Position numbers and translations under genes: made by a program. Below are positions 1 through 8,349 of a DNA stretch of 49,526 bases, one piece after another. The notes beneath the pieces are model-generated. The model did no database searches, was not told the origin of the DNA, and saw nothing but the letters and a program-made list of their open reading frames with translations. This stretch comes from JAFAGX01 sp035501575 (lineage in GTDB: Bacteria; Acidobacteriota; Terriglobia; Terriglobales; Acidobacteriaceae), in contig DATJVZ010000159.1 in NCBI GenBank assembly GCA_035501575.1, positions 1-49,526 of the forward strand, in the 5' to 3' direction. The first letter of the stretch is position 1; each line of letters begins with the position of its first letter.

Positions 1-13
1 TGATTCGGATCAT
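1..13 (-). CDS. pilN: Start of PilN-like type IV pilus protein (partial)
   Basis: Only the first four codons lie in the window (ATG at 13 on the minus strand, reading M-I-R-I). The ATG overlaps the pilM stop in an ATGA arrangement, which is typical of translationally coupled pilM-pilN. PilN proteins commonly begin MIRIN, so start and gene order both fit. PilN is the inner-membrane partner that binds PilM through its cytoplasmic N-terminus. The rest of the gene is outside the window, so the call rests on context. Confidence 0.6.
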
Positions 14-1065
14 AGGTTTTCAAAACTCCTCAACGCCAAACCCACCGCCACAGCCAGCTGTCCGGCGTTCTTCTCGATCAGCTCGGCGCCGCGACCCTCG
101 GTCGGTGGCGCAATCCTCTGGAACGGATTGAAGATCTCCACCGGCAGAGAGAATTCCTGGCGCAAGGCTTCAATCAAGCCCGGAACCTTGGAGGATCCTC
201 CCGCCAGATAGATCTTCTCGATGTGCTCTCCCGCGGCGCTGGCGCGGAAGAAGTCAAAGGTCTTCTGAATTTCGAGCACAATGATCTCGGTCACCTGCTG
301 CAGAACCGGGGTCTTGGCGTCTTCGCTCACGGTGCCGACCTTGTTGCCCAGCTTGAGCGATTCGGCATCCTCAAAGCTCAGGTCCAGTTCCTTCTGCAGC
401 GAGTCGGTGTACTGATGCCCGCCCACGCTGACGTCGCGCGGGAACAGTGGGGTCGTTCCCTTGACGATGTTGATGTTCATGACGCTGGCGCCCAGGTTCA
501 ACAGAGCCACCACCTGCGTGGGGGCGGGTTCGTAGTTGTACTCGTAACAGTTCTGCAGCGCCAAAGCATCGATGTCCACAATAGCCGGGGTTTTCCCCGC
601 CATCGAGAGTACGTTGGTGTAGTTCAAAATCTTGTCCTTCTTAACCGCCACCAACAAGACGTCCATTTGGGGATTGCCCGCGTCTTCGGAGAGAATCTGA
701 TAGTCGAGGTTCACATCCGCCAGGTCGAACGGGATGTGCTGGGCGGCTTCCTTTTCGATGGTTTCCGCCAGTTCCTGATCGCTCATCGAGGGCAGGGAAA
801 TCTTCTTGACGATGACCGAGTGTCCGCTGACCGCGGTTGCGACCGCCCGGGTCTTAATCTGGTTTTCGGTGAAGAGCTTGGCGACGGCGCTTGAAACTTG
901 GCCCGAATCAACGATCATCGAGTCCACCACGATGTCTGAAGCCAGCGGCTCCAAGCCCAGGTGTGCGACCTCGATCCCGTTGCGCCCCTTCCTGAGCTCG
1001 ACCGCTTTGATGCTCGAGGAGCCCACATCCAGACCCACAATCGCCTTCGATCCGAAACCAAACAT
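10..1065 (-). CDS. pilM: Type IV pilus assembly protein PilM
   Basis: 351 aa, the usual length for PilM. It is a cytoplasmic actin-like ATPase-fold protein that binds the N-terminus of PilN and connects the inner-membrane alignment complex to the pilus motors. The N-terminal phosphate-1 signature GLDVGSSSIKAVEL lies at about residues 11-24, and the C-terminal adenosine-type motif YLAGGSSKVPGL at about 290. A PilM-typical stretch with IPFDLADVNLDYQ is near residue 112. The stop overlaps the pilN start by four bases. Upstream, 46 bp away on the same strand, is a small helix-turn-helix gene that may share the transcript. Confidence 0.95.
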   Translation of the reverse strand: MFGFGSKAIVGLDVGSSSIKAVELRKGRNGIEVAHLGLEPLASDIVVDSMIVDSGQVSSAVAKLFTENQIKTRAVATAVSGHSVIVKKISLPSMSDQELAETIEKEAAQHIPFDLADVNLDYQILSEDAGNPQMDVLLVAVKKDKILNYTNVLSMAGKTPAIVDIDALALQNCYEYNYEPAPTQVVALLNLGASVMNINIVKGTTPLFPRDVSVGGHQYTDSLQKELDLSFEDAESLKLGNKVGTVSEDAKTPVLQQVTEIIVLEIQKTFDFFRASAAGEHIEKIYLAGGSSKVPGLIEALRQEFSLPVEIFNPFQRIAPPTEGRGAELIEKNAGQLAVAVGLALRSFENL

Positions 1066-1111
1066 GTGCCCGCCTTTTGACTGCCGGCGTCCTCGCCGGC
1101 TGGTGTGCGCC

Positions 1112-1345
1112 TTACGGCGCCCCGGCGGCCGTAGCCGCCTTGGATTTTTTCTTACTTCTGGCCTCCATCTGGCTGGATTTCTCTTCCATCCACTGGTCGA
1201 GTCTCGACTTTTTGAAGCGCCAGCGGTTCCCCAGTTTGAAGGCGGGGAGCTTCTGTTCCCCGACGTACTTGTACAGCGTGTCCGGACTGACTCCCAGGTA
1301 CTGCGAAGCCTGCCGAATATTCATGACTTCACGCGAGTCGGCCAT
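1112..1345 (-). CDS. Small excisionase/MerR-like helix-turn-helix protein
   Basis: 77 aa from the ATG at 1345, preceded by a GGGGA-type ribosome site. The reading frame stays open further upstream, but that extension has no family resemblance and was dropped. Residues 8-55 match the HTH_17 / excisionase-type DNA-binding fold: NIRQASQYLGVSPDTLYKYV is the helix-turn-helix and LGNRWRFKKSRLDQWM the wing. The tail is Lys/Ala-rich. Such 'helix-turn-helix domain' proteins often act as small regulators rather than phage excisionases, and no integrase is nearby. Its position just upstream of pilM suggests a role in, or co-transcription with, the pilus operon (inference). Confidence 0.8.
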   Translation of the reverse strand: MADSREVMNIRQASQYLGVSPDTLYKYVGEQKLPAFKLGNRWRFKKSRLDQWMEEKSSQMEARSKKKSKAATAAGAP

Positions 1346-1834
1346 AAGTTCGTCCCCTTCCACAGAATGGATTGTCCTGTGACTGACCCGCCGACAGGCC
1401 CAAATGGGAGAGAATCGCCCGAAGAAACGCCCTTCGAGCGAATTCGAGTGGCTCGAGCATATATCAGGCGGAAAACTCCCGAGGTCAGGGCCTAACTCCG
1501 AGTTCTTCCTGGTTTTATGCCGGTTTTTTGGAAACCCAAGGGAATCGAATTGCAATCACTGTCTAGATGTTGTGGTTCATGGCAACAATCTACCATTAGT
1601 AGATATGAGCATCGGTCCAATTCCGGTCACTGCCCGTATCCATAACCAAAGTGCTAGACAGGGTACGAAGGTAGTAAGACGGGCAGACAAGACCCGGAAG
1701 AAATCGGGTATTTTCGGCAGGACTCGGGAACGATCTCGAAACGAAACGGAGACCTGCCAGGGAGTCTCGGATCTACATGATGGTTTGCTTCGAAAACGCC
1801 ATGCTTAGGATAAGCTCAACCAAAGGAGATCGCC
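1346..1834. other. Gene-free stretch between HTH gene and doxX
   Basis: About 490 bp between divergent genes. Open frames here have no recognisable protein character. It should hold promoters for both flanks. A 6-bp inverted repeat (ATCTAC / GTAGAT, 1588-1604, 5-nt spacer) could be an operator. A 4-bp CCCG/CGGG stem followed by TATTTT near 1685 is too weak to call a terminator. The end carries the doxX ribosome site AAAGGAG (1822-1828). Confidence 0.5.
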
Positions 1835-2272
1835 TTGCGCGCGCTTGATCGTTTGCAACCTCTCGCCCTGCTGTGCCTGCGTTTGCTTCTGGGGGCCGTA
1901 ATGATTGGCCACGGTTACGGCAAGGTCTTTCAGGGTGGACTTGCGCGTCACGTCCACATGGTCAGCAGCCTGGGGCTGCCGGGATGGCTGGCCTATCCCT
2001 CGGCTTTCACGGAATTCTTCGGGGGCATTTTGCTGATTCTTGGTGTGGGGACCCGCTTGGTCTCCTCGCTGGTTGTGATCGACATGGCCGTCGCCATCTG
2101 GAAGGTGCATTGGAAGAACGGAATGTTTGGCCATGGAGGCTATGAGTTTCCTCTGAGCTTGGCGGTCATTGCTTTCGCACTCGTCTCGTTCGGCGCCGGT
2201 TCGATCGCTCCCCATCACATTTTTTCGGGGGCTCGCAGGGCCACACCCAAGAAAAACTCAAAGCCGAAATGA
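1835..2272 (+). CDS. DoxX family membrane protein
   Basis: 145 aa integral membrane protein starting with TTG at 1835. The choice is supported by the strong AAAGGAG site seven bases upstream. The four hydrophobic segments and the motif RLLLGAVMIGHGYGKVF, followed by FTEFFGGILLILGVGTRLVS, are typical of the DoxX/DoxD-like family. Members are small four-helix inner-membrane proteins with loosely defined redox or quinone-related roles; some associate with thiosulfate oxidation or oxidoreductases. No partner gene is visible here, so substrate and role remain unknown. The C-terminus is Lys-rich and cytoplasmic by the positive-inside rule. Confidence 0.85.
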   Translation: MRALDRLQPLALLCLRLLLGAVMIGHGYGKVFQGGLARHVHMVSSLGLPGWLAYPSAFTEFFGGILLILGVGTRLVSSLVVIDMAVAIWKVHWKNGMFGHGGYEFPLSLAVIAFALVSFGAGSIAPHHIFSGARRATPKKNSKPK

Positions 2273-2330
2273 CTGAGGACGAGGTCGTCCGGCCGACTGC
2301 TCATTTCTGTGCCCTCGGTGGTTACTGTCG

Positions 2331-2978
2331 TTGAACTTCGCTTCGACTAAACTTGATCGAAGGATGATCGATCGGAATCACGGCTTCACGCCGGCTGAAC
2401 TCGGCAAGCTGCGCAGACTGCGCAATCCGTACGGGATCCAACGCTACCTCGACGATATGCCGTACCACTTGGCCGACACCGCCTGGTCGCCGCGGCGCGT
2501 GCTGCGCGAATTCACCGCCCATTGTTTTGAAGGCGCCATCTTTGCTGCGGCTGCGCTGCGCGCCAATGGAAATCCTCCCCTGGTCCTCGATCTCGAAGCC
2601 GAGCATGATACGGACCATGTGGTTGCCATCTACCGCACCCGCGGACACTGGGGCGCCATTGCCAAGTCCAACTACTCTGGATGCCGTTATCGCGAGCCTG
2701 TGTATCGATCGTTGCGCGAACTGGCGATGAGTTATTTCGACGATTATTTCAATCTCCGTCGCGAGCGCTCGCTCCGCACTTTTTCCCGGCCAGTCAACCT
2801 GAGCCGTTTTGATCGTCGCTCCTGGATGACGAGCCAAGAGAACCTCTGGTTCATTGCCGAGCACTTGTTCACGGTCCATCATTACCGACTGCTCACCCCG
2901 GCCATGATCCGCAATCTGCACCGCCTCGATCGGCGCTCCTTTCAGGCCGGGTGTGTAGGCCGGGCGTCCAGGGACTGA
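2331..2978 (+). CDS. Transglutaminase-like protein, function unknown
   Basis: 215 aa from TTG 2331; an ATG at 2364 (MIDRNHGF) is an equally possible start. No signal peptide. The central part has the order expected of a transglutaminase-like cysteine-protease fold: a Cys at the start of a helix (AHCFEGAIFAAAALR, about residue 65), then a His in a strand (HDTDHVVAIYR, about 100), then an acidic or Asn position after GHWGAIAKSN. This is a family-level reading by eye. Whether it is a protease, an amidase or inactive cannot be said. It lies between doxX and a secreted protein with no obvious operon partner. Confidence 0.6.
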   Translation: MNFASTKLDRRMIDRNHGFTPAELGKLRRLRNPYGIQRYLDDMPYHLADTAWSPRRVLREFTAHCFEGAIFAAAALRANGNPPLVLDLEAEHDTDHVVAIYRTRGHWGAIAKSNYSGCRYREPVYRSLRELAMSYFDDYFNLRRERSLRTFSRPVNLSRFDRRSWMTSQENLWFIAEHLFTVHHYRLLTPAMIRNLHRLDRRSFQAGCVGRASRD

Positions 2979-3304
2979 GCTGCGAGTCGCCGACGGGTTC
3001 TGGCTCGCACCTGTCCGGGAAGAGGAGGAGCTTCGCCAGGCAGGCCAGGGGCGCAGGTGATGCTATTGTCTTTATCATCAATTTGTTGCGCGGTGAAACG
3101 CCGCCTGCCCAGGCTCGCCCGGCTCGGCAAGTAAGCCACCAGGGGGCGAATCACAGAGATTTGCACAACCCCGAGAAATTTGGAGTATGCTTAGACCGAG
3201 CAAACTGGCTTCATCCAGGGGTGAAGATGGGGACCAGGAGCGGGGGTTCTTTTCCTGCTGATTCTTAAACCACCTCGGCTCCTGCCTGTCCGGGAAGGGG
3301 AGCC
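2979..3304. other. Intergenic stretch with a repeated 18-mer
   Basis: 326 bp without a convincing gene. It contains two near-identical 18-bp copies (CCTGTCCGGGAAG-A/G-GGAG) at 3010-3027 and 3285-3302, 17 of 18 identical and in the same orientation. The second copy forms the ribosome-binding region of the following gene (AAGGGGAG just before ATG 3305). A promoter for that gene should lie in the second half. Confidence 0.5.
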
Positions 3305-3724
3305 ATGCGAAATTCACCAAAAATCGCAGTGCCTGCCTGTCGCAAATTAGTGCCGATTATCGCTTGTTTAGTTTGTGCTCTGACGCTTCTTGCGCAGAAG
3401 AATCAACCCGCTCCGAAATACGACTCGAGTGCCGAGACGAAAATGAAAGGCGTGGTCGAGGAATTGAAGCTGCCTCCCAAGGGGAGCGAGAAAGCGATCG
3501 CACATTTGTTGGTCAAGAATGACACCGAAACCGTCGATGTGTATCTCTGCCCCAAGTCCTTCTTCGACGATATGGGAATGGGCTTCAACAAAGGTGATGA
3601 GCTTTCTTTCACCGGCTCGAGAGTGAAGCAAGATGGAGGCGACGTCATTCTGGCGAGGGAAGTGGTCAAAGGCAACGACACATTTGTTTTGCGAGACGCC
3701 AAGGGTAGCCCCGTCTGGAAGTAA
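3305..3724 (+). CDS. Small secreted protein, possible OB-fold
   Basis: 139 aa. The N-terminus has basic residues followed by a hydrophobic stretch (LVPIIACLVCALTLLAQ), so it is a likely Sec signal peptide with cleavage near residue 31. The mature part is about 105 residues of predicted beta-rich sequence. It starts with MKGVVEELKLP and ends with VLRDAKGSPVW, a pattern I associate with small periplasmic OB-fold-like proteins of Acidobacteriota. The start is backed by AAGGGGAG upstream. No catalytic motif and no assigned function. A possible terminator hairpin follows at 3748. Confidence 0.7.
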   Translation: MRNSPKIAVPACRKLVPIIACLVCALTLLAQKNQPAPKYDSSAETKMKGVVEELKLPPKGSEKAIAHLLVKNDTETVDVYLCPKSFFDDMGMGFNKGDELSFTGSRVKQDGGDVILAREVVKGNDTFVLRDAKGSPVWK

Positions 3725-3747
3725 CGCCGCCGCTCCACGGGCAGAAA

Positions 3748-3774
3748 CCGAGGGAATCACTCTTTCTCCCTTGG
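3748..3774 (+). terminator. Possible terminator hairpin after the secreted protein
   Basis: Arms CCGAGGGA (3748-3755) and TCCCTTGG (3767-3774) pair over 8 bp with one G-U, with an 11-nt loop containing CTTTC. There is no proper T-run after it (CTGCTTAG), so termination efficiency is doubtful. Confidence 0.35.
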
Positions 3775-3921
3775 CTGCTTAGAATTCTCCGCAAGTGCGC
3801 CGCAGGGCTTCGCGTCGCAAACTGCCACCCCCACGATTTTCGACGGGTGCGCGATCAAGGTATCCGTTTTAGACAACCACGGTTTGGGAATCATAAACAC
3901 TCAGTCATTCGAGGAGAGCCT

Positions 3922-4272
3922 ATGCAGGGAACGCAGCTTCGCTATGTGATCAAGTTCGTTGCCGACATGAACAAAGCAGTCAAGTTCCACCGCGACGTCC
4001 TCGGTCTCCAACTCAAGTTTGAATCGCCCGGCTGGAGCGAGTTTGCGACTGGCGAAACCGTTCTCGCGCTGCACCCGGCTTCGGACAAGAACCCGCCGGG
4101 AAAAGTCGAATTGGGCTTCACGGTTAGCGATGTCGAGGCTTTCTATCGCGAAATGAGCGCCAAGGGTGTTCTGTTCAGCATGCCGCCCAAGAAACAGGAC
4201 TTCGGCGGAGTGCTGGCCCAATTCGTCGATTCCGAAGGAGCCCACTGCAGCGTAGGAGCGGAGGCGGCGTAG
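3922..4272 (+). CDS. VOC (glyoxalase/bleomycin-resistance fold) family protein
   Basis: 116 aa from ATG 3922, chosen because GAGGAGA lies five bases upstream (3911-3917) and the fold begins right there. The frame is open further upstream but without similarity. The paired beta-alpha-beta-beta-beta halves of a VOC domain are visible: YVIKFVADMNKAVKFHRDVL / GLQLKFES, then LGFTVSDVEAFYREMSAKGV and FVDSEGAHCSV. Members include glyoxalase I-like metal enzymes and resistance proteins. The substrate cannot be inferred, and it stands alone with no operon partner. Confidence 0.85.
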   Translation: MQGTQLRYVIKFVADMNKAVKFHRDVLGLQLKFESPGWSEFATGETVLALHPASDKNPPGKVELGFTVSDVEAFYREMSAKGVLFSMPPKKQDFGGVLAQFVDSEGAHCSVGAEAA

Positions 4273-4402
4273 CAGCCTGCGGCTCCCCTATGATGTGCTC
4301 TTTTCCCCATTATGCGCTGGGGAAAGGACGCTCCGCGACCGCATTTTCGGTGCGCCTGTCACGCCAGTGACAGCAGGCGGCGGCTACACGGACGTCGAGA
4401 TC

Positions 4403-4789
4403 TCAGTGTGGTCTCGGGCTCAAGGAGTTTTGCGGCGCTGGAAGGGCGGAATGCAGCTCAGCGTTTTCCTCGGGCGGGATCTGTTTCCATTTGCGGTAGA
4501 CGTTGAGGACCGCGAGCGTCCAGAAGGGAACTAAATCGACTCCCGGCACAAGTTCGGCAAGGAAGGTTGGCAGAAATTCCCAGTGCCAGCCAAGCAGATG
4601 AACCAATACTCCCCCTACGAACAGATCGAGAAGGTCATCGGCGGGTGACACTGCACCTTCGGCAAGTAAGGGAAACAGAATAATCTGTAGTGCGTCAGCG
4701 GCAACGGCCACCATCGCAGCGGCTCGGAAGCGGGAACGCGGTGAGAGCGGAATCGGATCTTCGGATACGGCAGGAGGTACGCTTTCCAT
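4403..4789 (-). CDS. Small membrane protein of unknown function
   Basis: About 128 aa from ATG 4789 (MESVPPAV); an in-frame ATG at 4831 is the alternative. After a short N-terminal stretch come hydrophobic segments (VAVAADALQIILFPLLAEG; LLDLFVGGVLVHLLGW) and a conserved-looking loop, HWEFLPTFLAELVPGVDLVPFW. The hydrophobic end TLAVLNVYRKWKQ follows. I recognise the general style of a conserved acidobacterial membrane protein but no named family. It follows the secreted protein gene at 4939-5973 on the same strand and may be co-transcribed. Confidence 0.6.
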   Translation of the reverse strand: MESVPPAVSEDPIPLSPRSRFRAAAMVAVAADALQIILFPLLAEGAVSPADDLLDLFVGGVLVHLLGWHWEFLPTFLAELVPGVDLVPFWTLAVLNVYRKWKQIPPEENAELHSALPAPQNSLSPRPH

Positions 4790-4938
4790 AGCCCAGCTCG
4801 AACCCAATCGAAGAGCACGTGCTGAACCCATGGTAGCAGCGACGCCGAGGAAAAGCGACCGACCCTCAGGGGGATCGATACGGTCGCCGGGACGGGTTGG
4901 TAGTGACCTGGAATCATCTTCCTCATCGAGCCGATTGC

Positions 4939-5973
4939 TCAGGGCTGGTCCTCTGCCATCGGGTCCTTTACCGTTTGTTCGGTGTCGATCCAGAAAAGCT
5001 GAAAACGGCTGAAATTGTGCACACGCTCGTAGCGGTGTCCACGATAACCCATGTAGAGTGCGGTGCTCTCCGGCAACCACAGCTGGAGTTTGCGCTTCTT
5101 GAACTCCACCGGGGCATAGGCGATCTCCAGATGCTCGACCTGCAATGCAATCTGCGGAATCGGGGTCATGAGGTCGGTCTCCATGCGCAACACCTGCTGG
5201 TTCTCGGCTCCAATCCATGCTCGTCCTTTGATGCGAAGCTTGTAACTCGATCCACCAACCCTGAACACATGAAACGCCTCATTTGGATCGGCCGTCTCCT
5301 CAAAGTGCACCTGCCATGCCTGCACCCCATGTAGATCGCTTAAGCCTTCGCAATGAAATGCGAAGCTGGCGATCAGTCGGGGATGAAAAATCAGGGCAAA
5401 TGCCGCCGTTCCCGTGTCCGTAAATGGCGTCGACGGATTCATCGATGAGCGGCGGTATTCTTCGATCTGCAACGGCCCTGAATCTCCCTGCTCGATCTGT
5501 GCCACGTAGTCAACATTCTGACTACGAGAAATCCGGGCTTTGCCGTCCTTTCCGAATTCAATGTGCTCAATGTGGTCTGTGGCACTGAACTTCTGCAGGT
5601 TCTCGACCAGATCCAATGCCCGTTGGCTGGCCCCCGCGAGCATTCCCTCGAGCGGGCATGATGCAGCACCGTCGACAGGAGGTACACTCTGGTCGATGTC
5701 GGGAGGAGCCCAGTTGCGGGGCACGATCAGCGTCTGGCTTCTGCCCGCAGACTGACAACCCACCGAGTTGCCCTCATCGAACATTGCCGCGCTGTCGTTG
5801 GACGATCCGGGCAGGCAAGTGGGGGACTTCGGTGTAATGGCGTAGGAGGAGCCATCCGAGACCTCGCTACCAGACCCGGGCTGCACATTTCCGGATTGAC
5901 CGGCAGACACTCCTGCCGCGGCACAAGCCAGAATCGCTTGCCAGGTAACGATTCGGAAGAACCCCGTTTGCAC
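4939..5973 (-). CDS. Secreted protein of unknown function
   Basis: 344 aa from GTG 5973, supported by GAAGGA six bases upstream. The N-terminus (residues 1-25) is a signal peptide ending near GVSAGQSG. A low-complexity Ser/Gly/Pro region follows to about residue 110, then a compact domain with a long beta-rich C-terminal half (VHFEETADPNEAFHVFRVGG; LRIKGRAWIGAENQQVLRME). The 'rigid strand plus WIGAENQQVLRMETDL' pattern recalls outer-membrane lipoprotein-sorting-like beta proteins, but this is weak. It is the first gene of a likely two-gene unit with the downstream membrane protein. Confidence 0.7.
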   Translation of the reverse strand: MQTGFFRIVTWQAILACAAAGVSAGQSGNVQPGSGSEVSDGSSYAITPKSPTCLPGSSNDSAAMFDEGNSVGCQSAGRSQTLIVPRNWAPPDIDQSVPPVDGAASCPLEGMLAGASQRALDLVENLQKFSATDHIEHIEFGKDGKARISRSQNVDYVAQIEQGDSGPLQIEEYRRSSMNPSTPFTDTGTAAFALIFHPRLIASFAFHCEGLSDLHGVQAWQVHFEETADPNEAFHVFRVGGSSYKLRIKGRAWIGAENQQVLRMETDLMTPIPQIALQVEHLEIAYAPVEFKKRKLQLWLPESTALYMGYRGHRYERVHNFSRFQLFWIDTEQTVKDPMAEDQP

Positions 5974-6209
5974 GAAATCCTTCTCTCAGTGCGACAGGCG
6001 GGTAGCCCGCTCGAAGAAATTTGGGAGATTTTGATGCAGAGGTTCGAAAAGAACTTCCCCTGTGGTTTCGCCCGCCCCTAGTGTCACGATTCTAACGCTC
6101 AGTTTTACCAGGTGCAACCATATTGCGCACCCGATCTCTCTGCTGTTGTAGACAGGTCTGCAGTTCGATATCAGGTGTTTAGACATAACACTCTCACCCT
6201 CTCGGGCCC

Positions 6210-7685
6210 TCACTTGTAAAGTTCGGCGCTACTCAGAGAGCCCATGAACGGTTGAGGATGGCAACAAAGCTGAAGAAATCCTTTGATTCCGCCCGTGACT
6301 AGTACTTGTCCGTTGTTTAACAACGCAGCAACGTGCCCTGCCCGGTCAACCTCGAGACTCGCAGCTGGGGTCCAAACCGAAGTCGTCGGATCGAATTGTT
6401 CAGCCGTAAACATCGTGAACCACTCTGGCTGGGCATCGCCATCGAAACCGTGTGAGTATCCTCCCGCTACCAGCACAGTTCCATTTGCGAGCAGAGTAGC
6501 CGAGTGAGAATCGCGTGCCACCGCAAGCATTCCGGCGCTCTTGAACTTACCGCTAGCCGGATCGTAGATTTCGACACTGTCAAGGGAGACGGGGGCCGAG
6601 CCAGCACCGCCACCACCTGGCGGCTGCACCTGTGTACCCCCTACCACAAGCACTTTGCCGCTGGGCAGCAGAGTCGCGGTGTGGTGAGCACGAGCCTGGA
6701 CCAGTGATCCAGTAGCCGTAAAGCGGCCGGTAGCAGGATCGAAGAGTTCCGCCGAGCTGGTGTCGTCGATATTTCCCAGCAGCAGTACCTTCCCGTCGGA
6801 CAGTAAGGTGGCCGTATGCTGTGTGCGGGGAGCTTGCATATTCTCGGTCAGGCTGAAACCCCGAGCGACCGGGTCGTACAGTTCGGCACTGGACAATGCA
6901 CCTCCGGTACCCTGACCACCTGCAATCAGCACCTTGCCATTGGACAATAGCGTGGCCGTCGCGCCTTTGCGGGCTTGGTTCAGCTCGCCCGTGGCGACAA
7001 AGCTCTGGGTCGCGGGATCAAACAGTTCGGCGCTGCTAAAAACCGTTCCTTTTCTGTTGTCGCCGCCAGCAATCAGCACTCTCCCGTCTTGGAGCAGGGC
7101 GGCACAGTGATCGAAGCGTACGTGAATCATCGCTCCGGTAATTTCAGTAAAGCTGCTCAATGCCGGAATAAACAACTCAGCACTATGCGCAGCATTGGCC
7201 GTTCCTCCCGCGACCAGTACGCTTCCGTCGCGAAGTGATGTGGCTGTGTGTCCGGACCGAGCGATCGCCATATCACCGCTTGGCACAAAACCCACAGGCA
7301 CGATCTTCACTGCCGCGGCGGCCGTGATTTTTGGGTTCGCCATGGAAGTGGCGATCAAGTGAAAAGTGCCAGTCGTGCTGGGGGCCGTATAGAGGCCTCC
7401 TGCCGTGACACTTCCTCCGGTTGCGCCCTCCTGCAAACTCCAGGAAACGTCGTATTGGCCCACGGTGGTATCAAAACCACTGAATTGACGTTGCCCGCCG
7501 ATGCGCAGGACGTCACCCGCGGGATATATGGAGATGGCATCGGCGGGGCCAGAACCGGAACTAGCAGGATTGGAACTAGGGGACGACGTGATTTTCGATC
7601 CTGAGCCTGAAGTTCCGCTGCTACCACAGCCCACAGCCGCAATAAGAGTCGTGATCAGAAGTAAAATGCTGGTGGAACGCCACAT
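6210..7685 (-). CDS. Kelch-repeat lipoprotein with an Ig-like N-terminal domain
   Basis: 491 aa. The signal peptide ends in a lipobox (LIAAVGC, Cys near residue 20), so it is lipid-anchored. Residues 20-50 are a Ser/Gly linker. Residues 50-130 look like a bacterial Ig-like domain, with GGLYTAPSTTGTFHLIATS typical of Acidobacteriota surface proteins. From about 135 to the end there are repeated Kelch blades, each with an HTATLL-x-G-KVLVAGG core and a SAELFDPATG strand. About six blades are visible and probably close a beta-propeller. The start is fixed by GAGGAGGT a few bases upstream of ATG 7685. Such proteins are surface binding scaffolds; the ligand is unknown. Confidence 0.85.
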   Translation of the reverse strand: MWRSTSILLLITTLIAAVGCGSSGTSGSGSKITSSPSSNPASSGSGPADAISIYPAGDVLRIGGQRQFSGFDTTVGQYDVSWSLQEGATGGSVTAGGLYTAPSTTGTFHLIATSMANPKITAAAAVKIVPVGFVPSGDMAIARSGHTATSLRDGSVLVAGGTANAAHSAELFIPALSSFTEITGAMIHVRFDHCAALLQDGRVLIAGGDNRKGTVFSSAELFDPATQSFVATGELNQARKGATATLLSNGKVLIAGGQGTGGALSSAELYDPVARGFSLTENMQAPRTQHTATLLSDGKVLLLGNIDDTSSAELFDPATGRFTATGSLVQARAHHTATLLPSGKVLVVGGTQVQPPGGGGAGSAPVSLDSVEIYDPASGKFKSAGMLAVARDSHSATLLANGTVLVAGGYSHGFDGDAQPEWFTMFTAEQFDPTTSVWTPAASLEVDRAGHVAALLNNGQVLVTGGIKGFLQLCCHPQPFMGSLSSAELYK

Positions 7686-8349
7686 ATGACCTCCTCGAGA
7701 CGCCCGAAATGTCTGCTACAGCTGCCCGGCGCAGGCCGGTTGGGGGCAAGTCGTCGGACATCCTGACCCGACATCAAAACTCAATCAATCCCACGAGCAT
7801 CCCCCGAGTATCCAATGTTTCTCTCCTGTGTAACCCATTGATGAGAAATGAGATCAAAGCTCGTCTTGCTGAGCTTTCCCGCCGGCGACAGCTGTAAGTC
7901 CGCGACCGATGACGGTGTCGGGCTCTCTCTGTTCATGAATGCGTGAAATCAGCCGAAAAACTGTCATTGGCGGTGTTTGATTGTGCTCGATTTCGACCAC
8001 CGTCTCAATAAACTCATGCAGTTCCGCAGTCTGTTCGAGGCGCCAATCCAGCGGTCGGTCCGACGCCGATAGACGCGGAGCAAAGCACATTGCGCCCAAA
8101 GGAATCCGTGCTATTCGGTTGGTTTATGGCTATTTACAGCAGTTTGCGGAGTGTCACTAGGGCGTTGATCGGGCATGCGTCAATCGAGTACCAGCGTGTG
8201 CTGCTAGGTCAAGCTACGTTTTTCGGTAAGAATTCGGCGCAGGAACGGATCTTCTCTCCACAGTCCGCCGCCTTGTTTTGAAGCTGCGCGATGGTCCGAC
8301 CGGCGGGAATCCTTCTCATGGCAACTCACGCGCCTGTCGAAAGTCGGTT
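7686..8349. other. Gene-poor stretch upstream of the Kelch gene
   Basis: About 660 bp. An 81-codon minus-strand frame (7854-8099) has mildly protein-like character but no family, no clear ribosome site and an odd N-terminus, so it is not called. A 7-bp inverted repeat AAAGCTC / GAGCTTT with an 8-nt loop lies at 7856-7877. The promoter of the Kelch gene should be within 7690-7850. The rest shows nothing I can name; it could be a decayed gene. Confidence 0.4.

Noticed and set aside
1404..1808. 134-codon plus-strand gene in the gap before doxX
   Set aside because: The sequence is basic and low in hydrophobic patterning, with no family or ribosome site. It overlaps the likely promoters of both flanking genes.
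7854..8099. 81-codon minus-strand gene
   Set aside because: No family resemblance, no clear ribosome site and unusual composition. Mentioned only in the intergenic entry.
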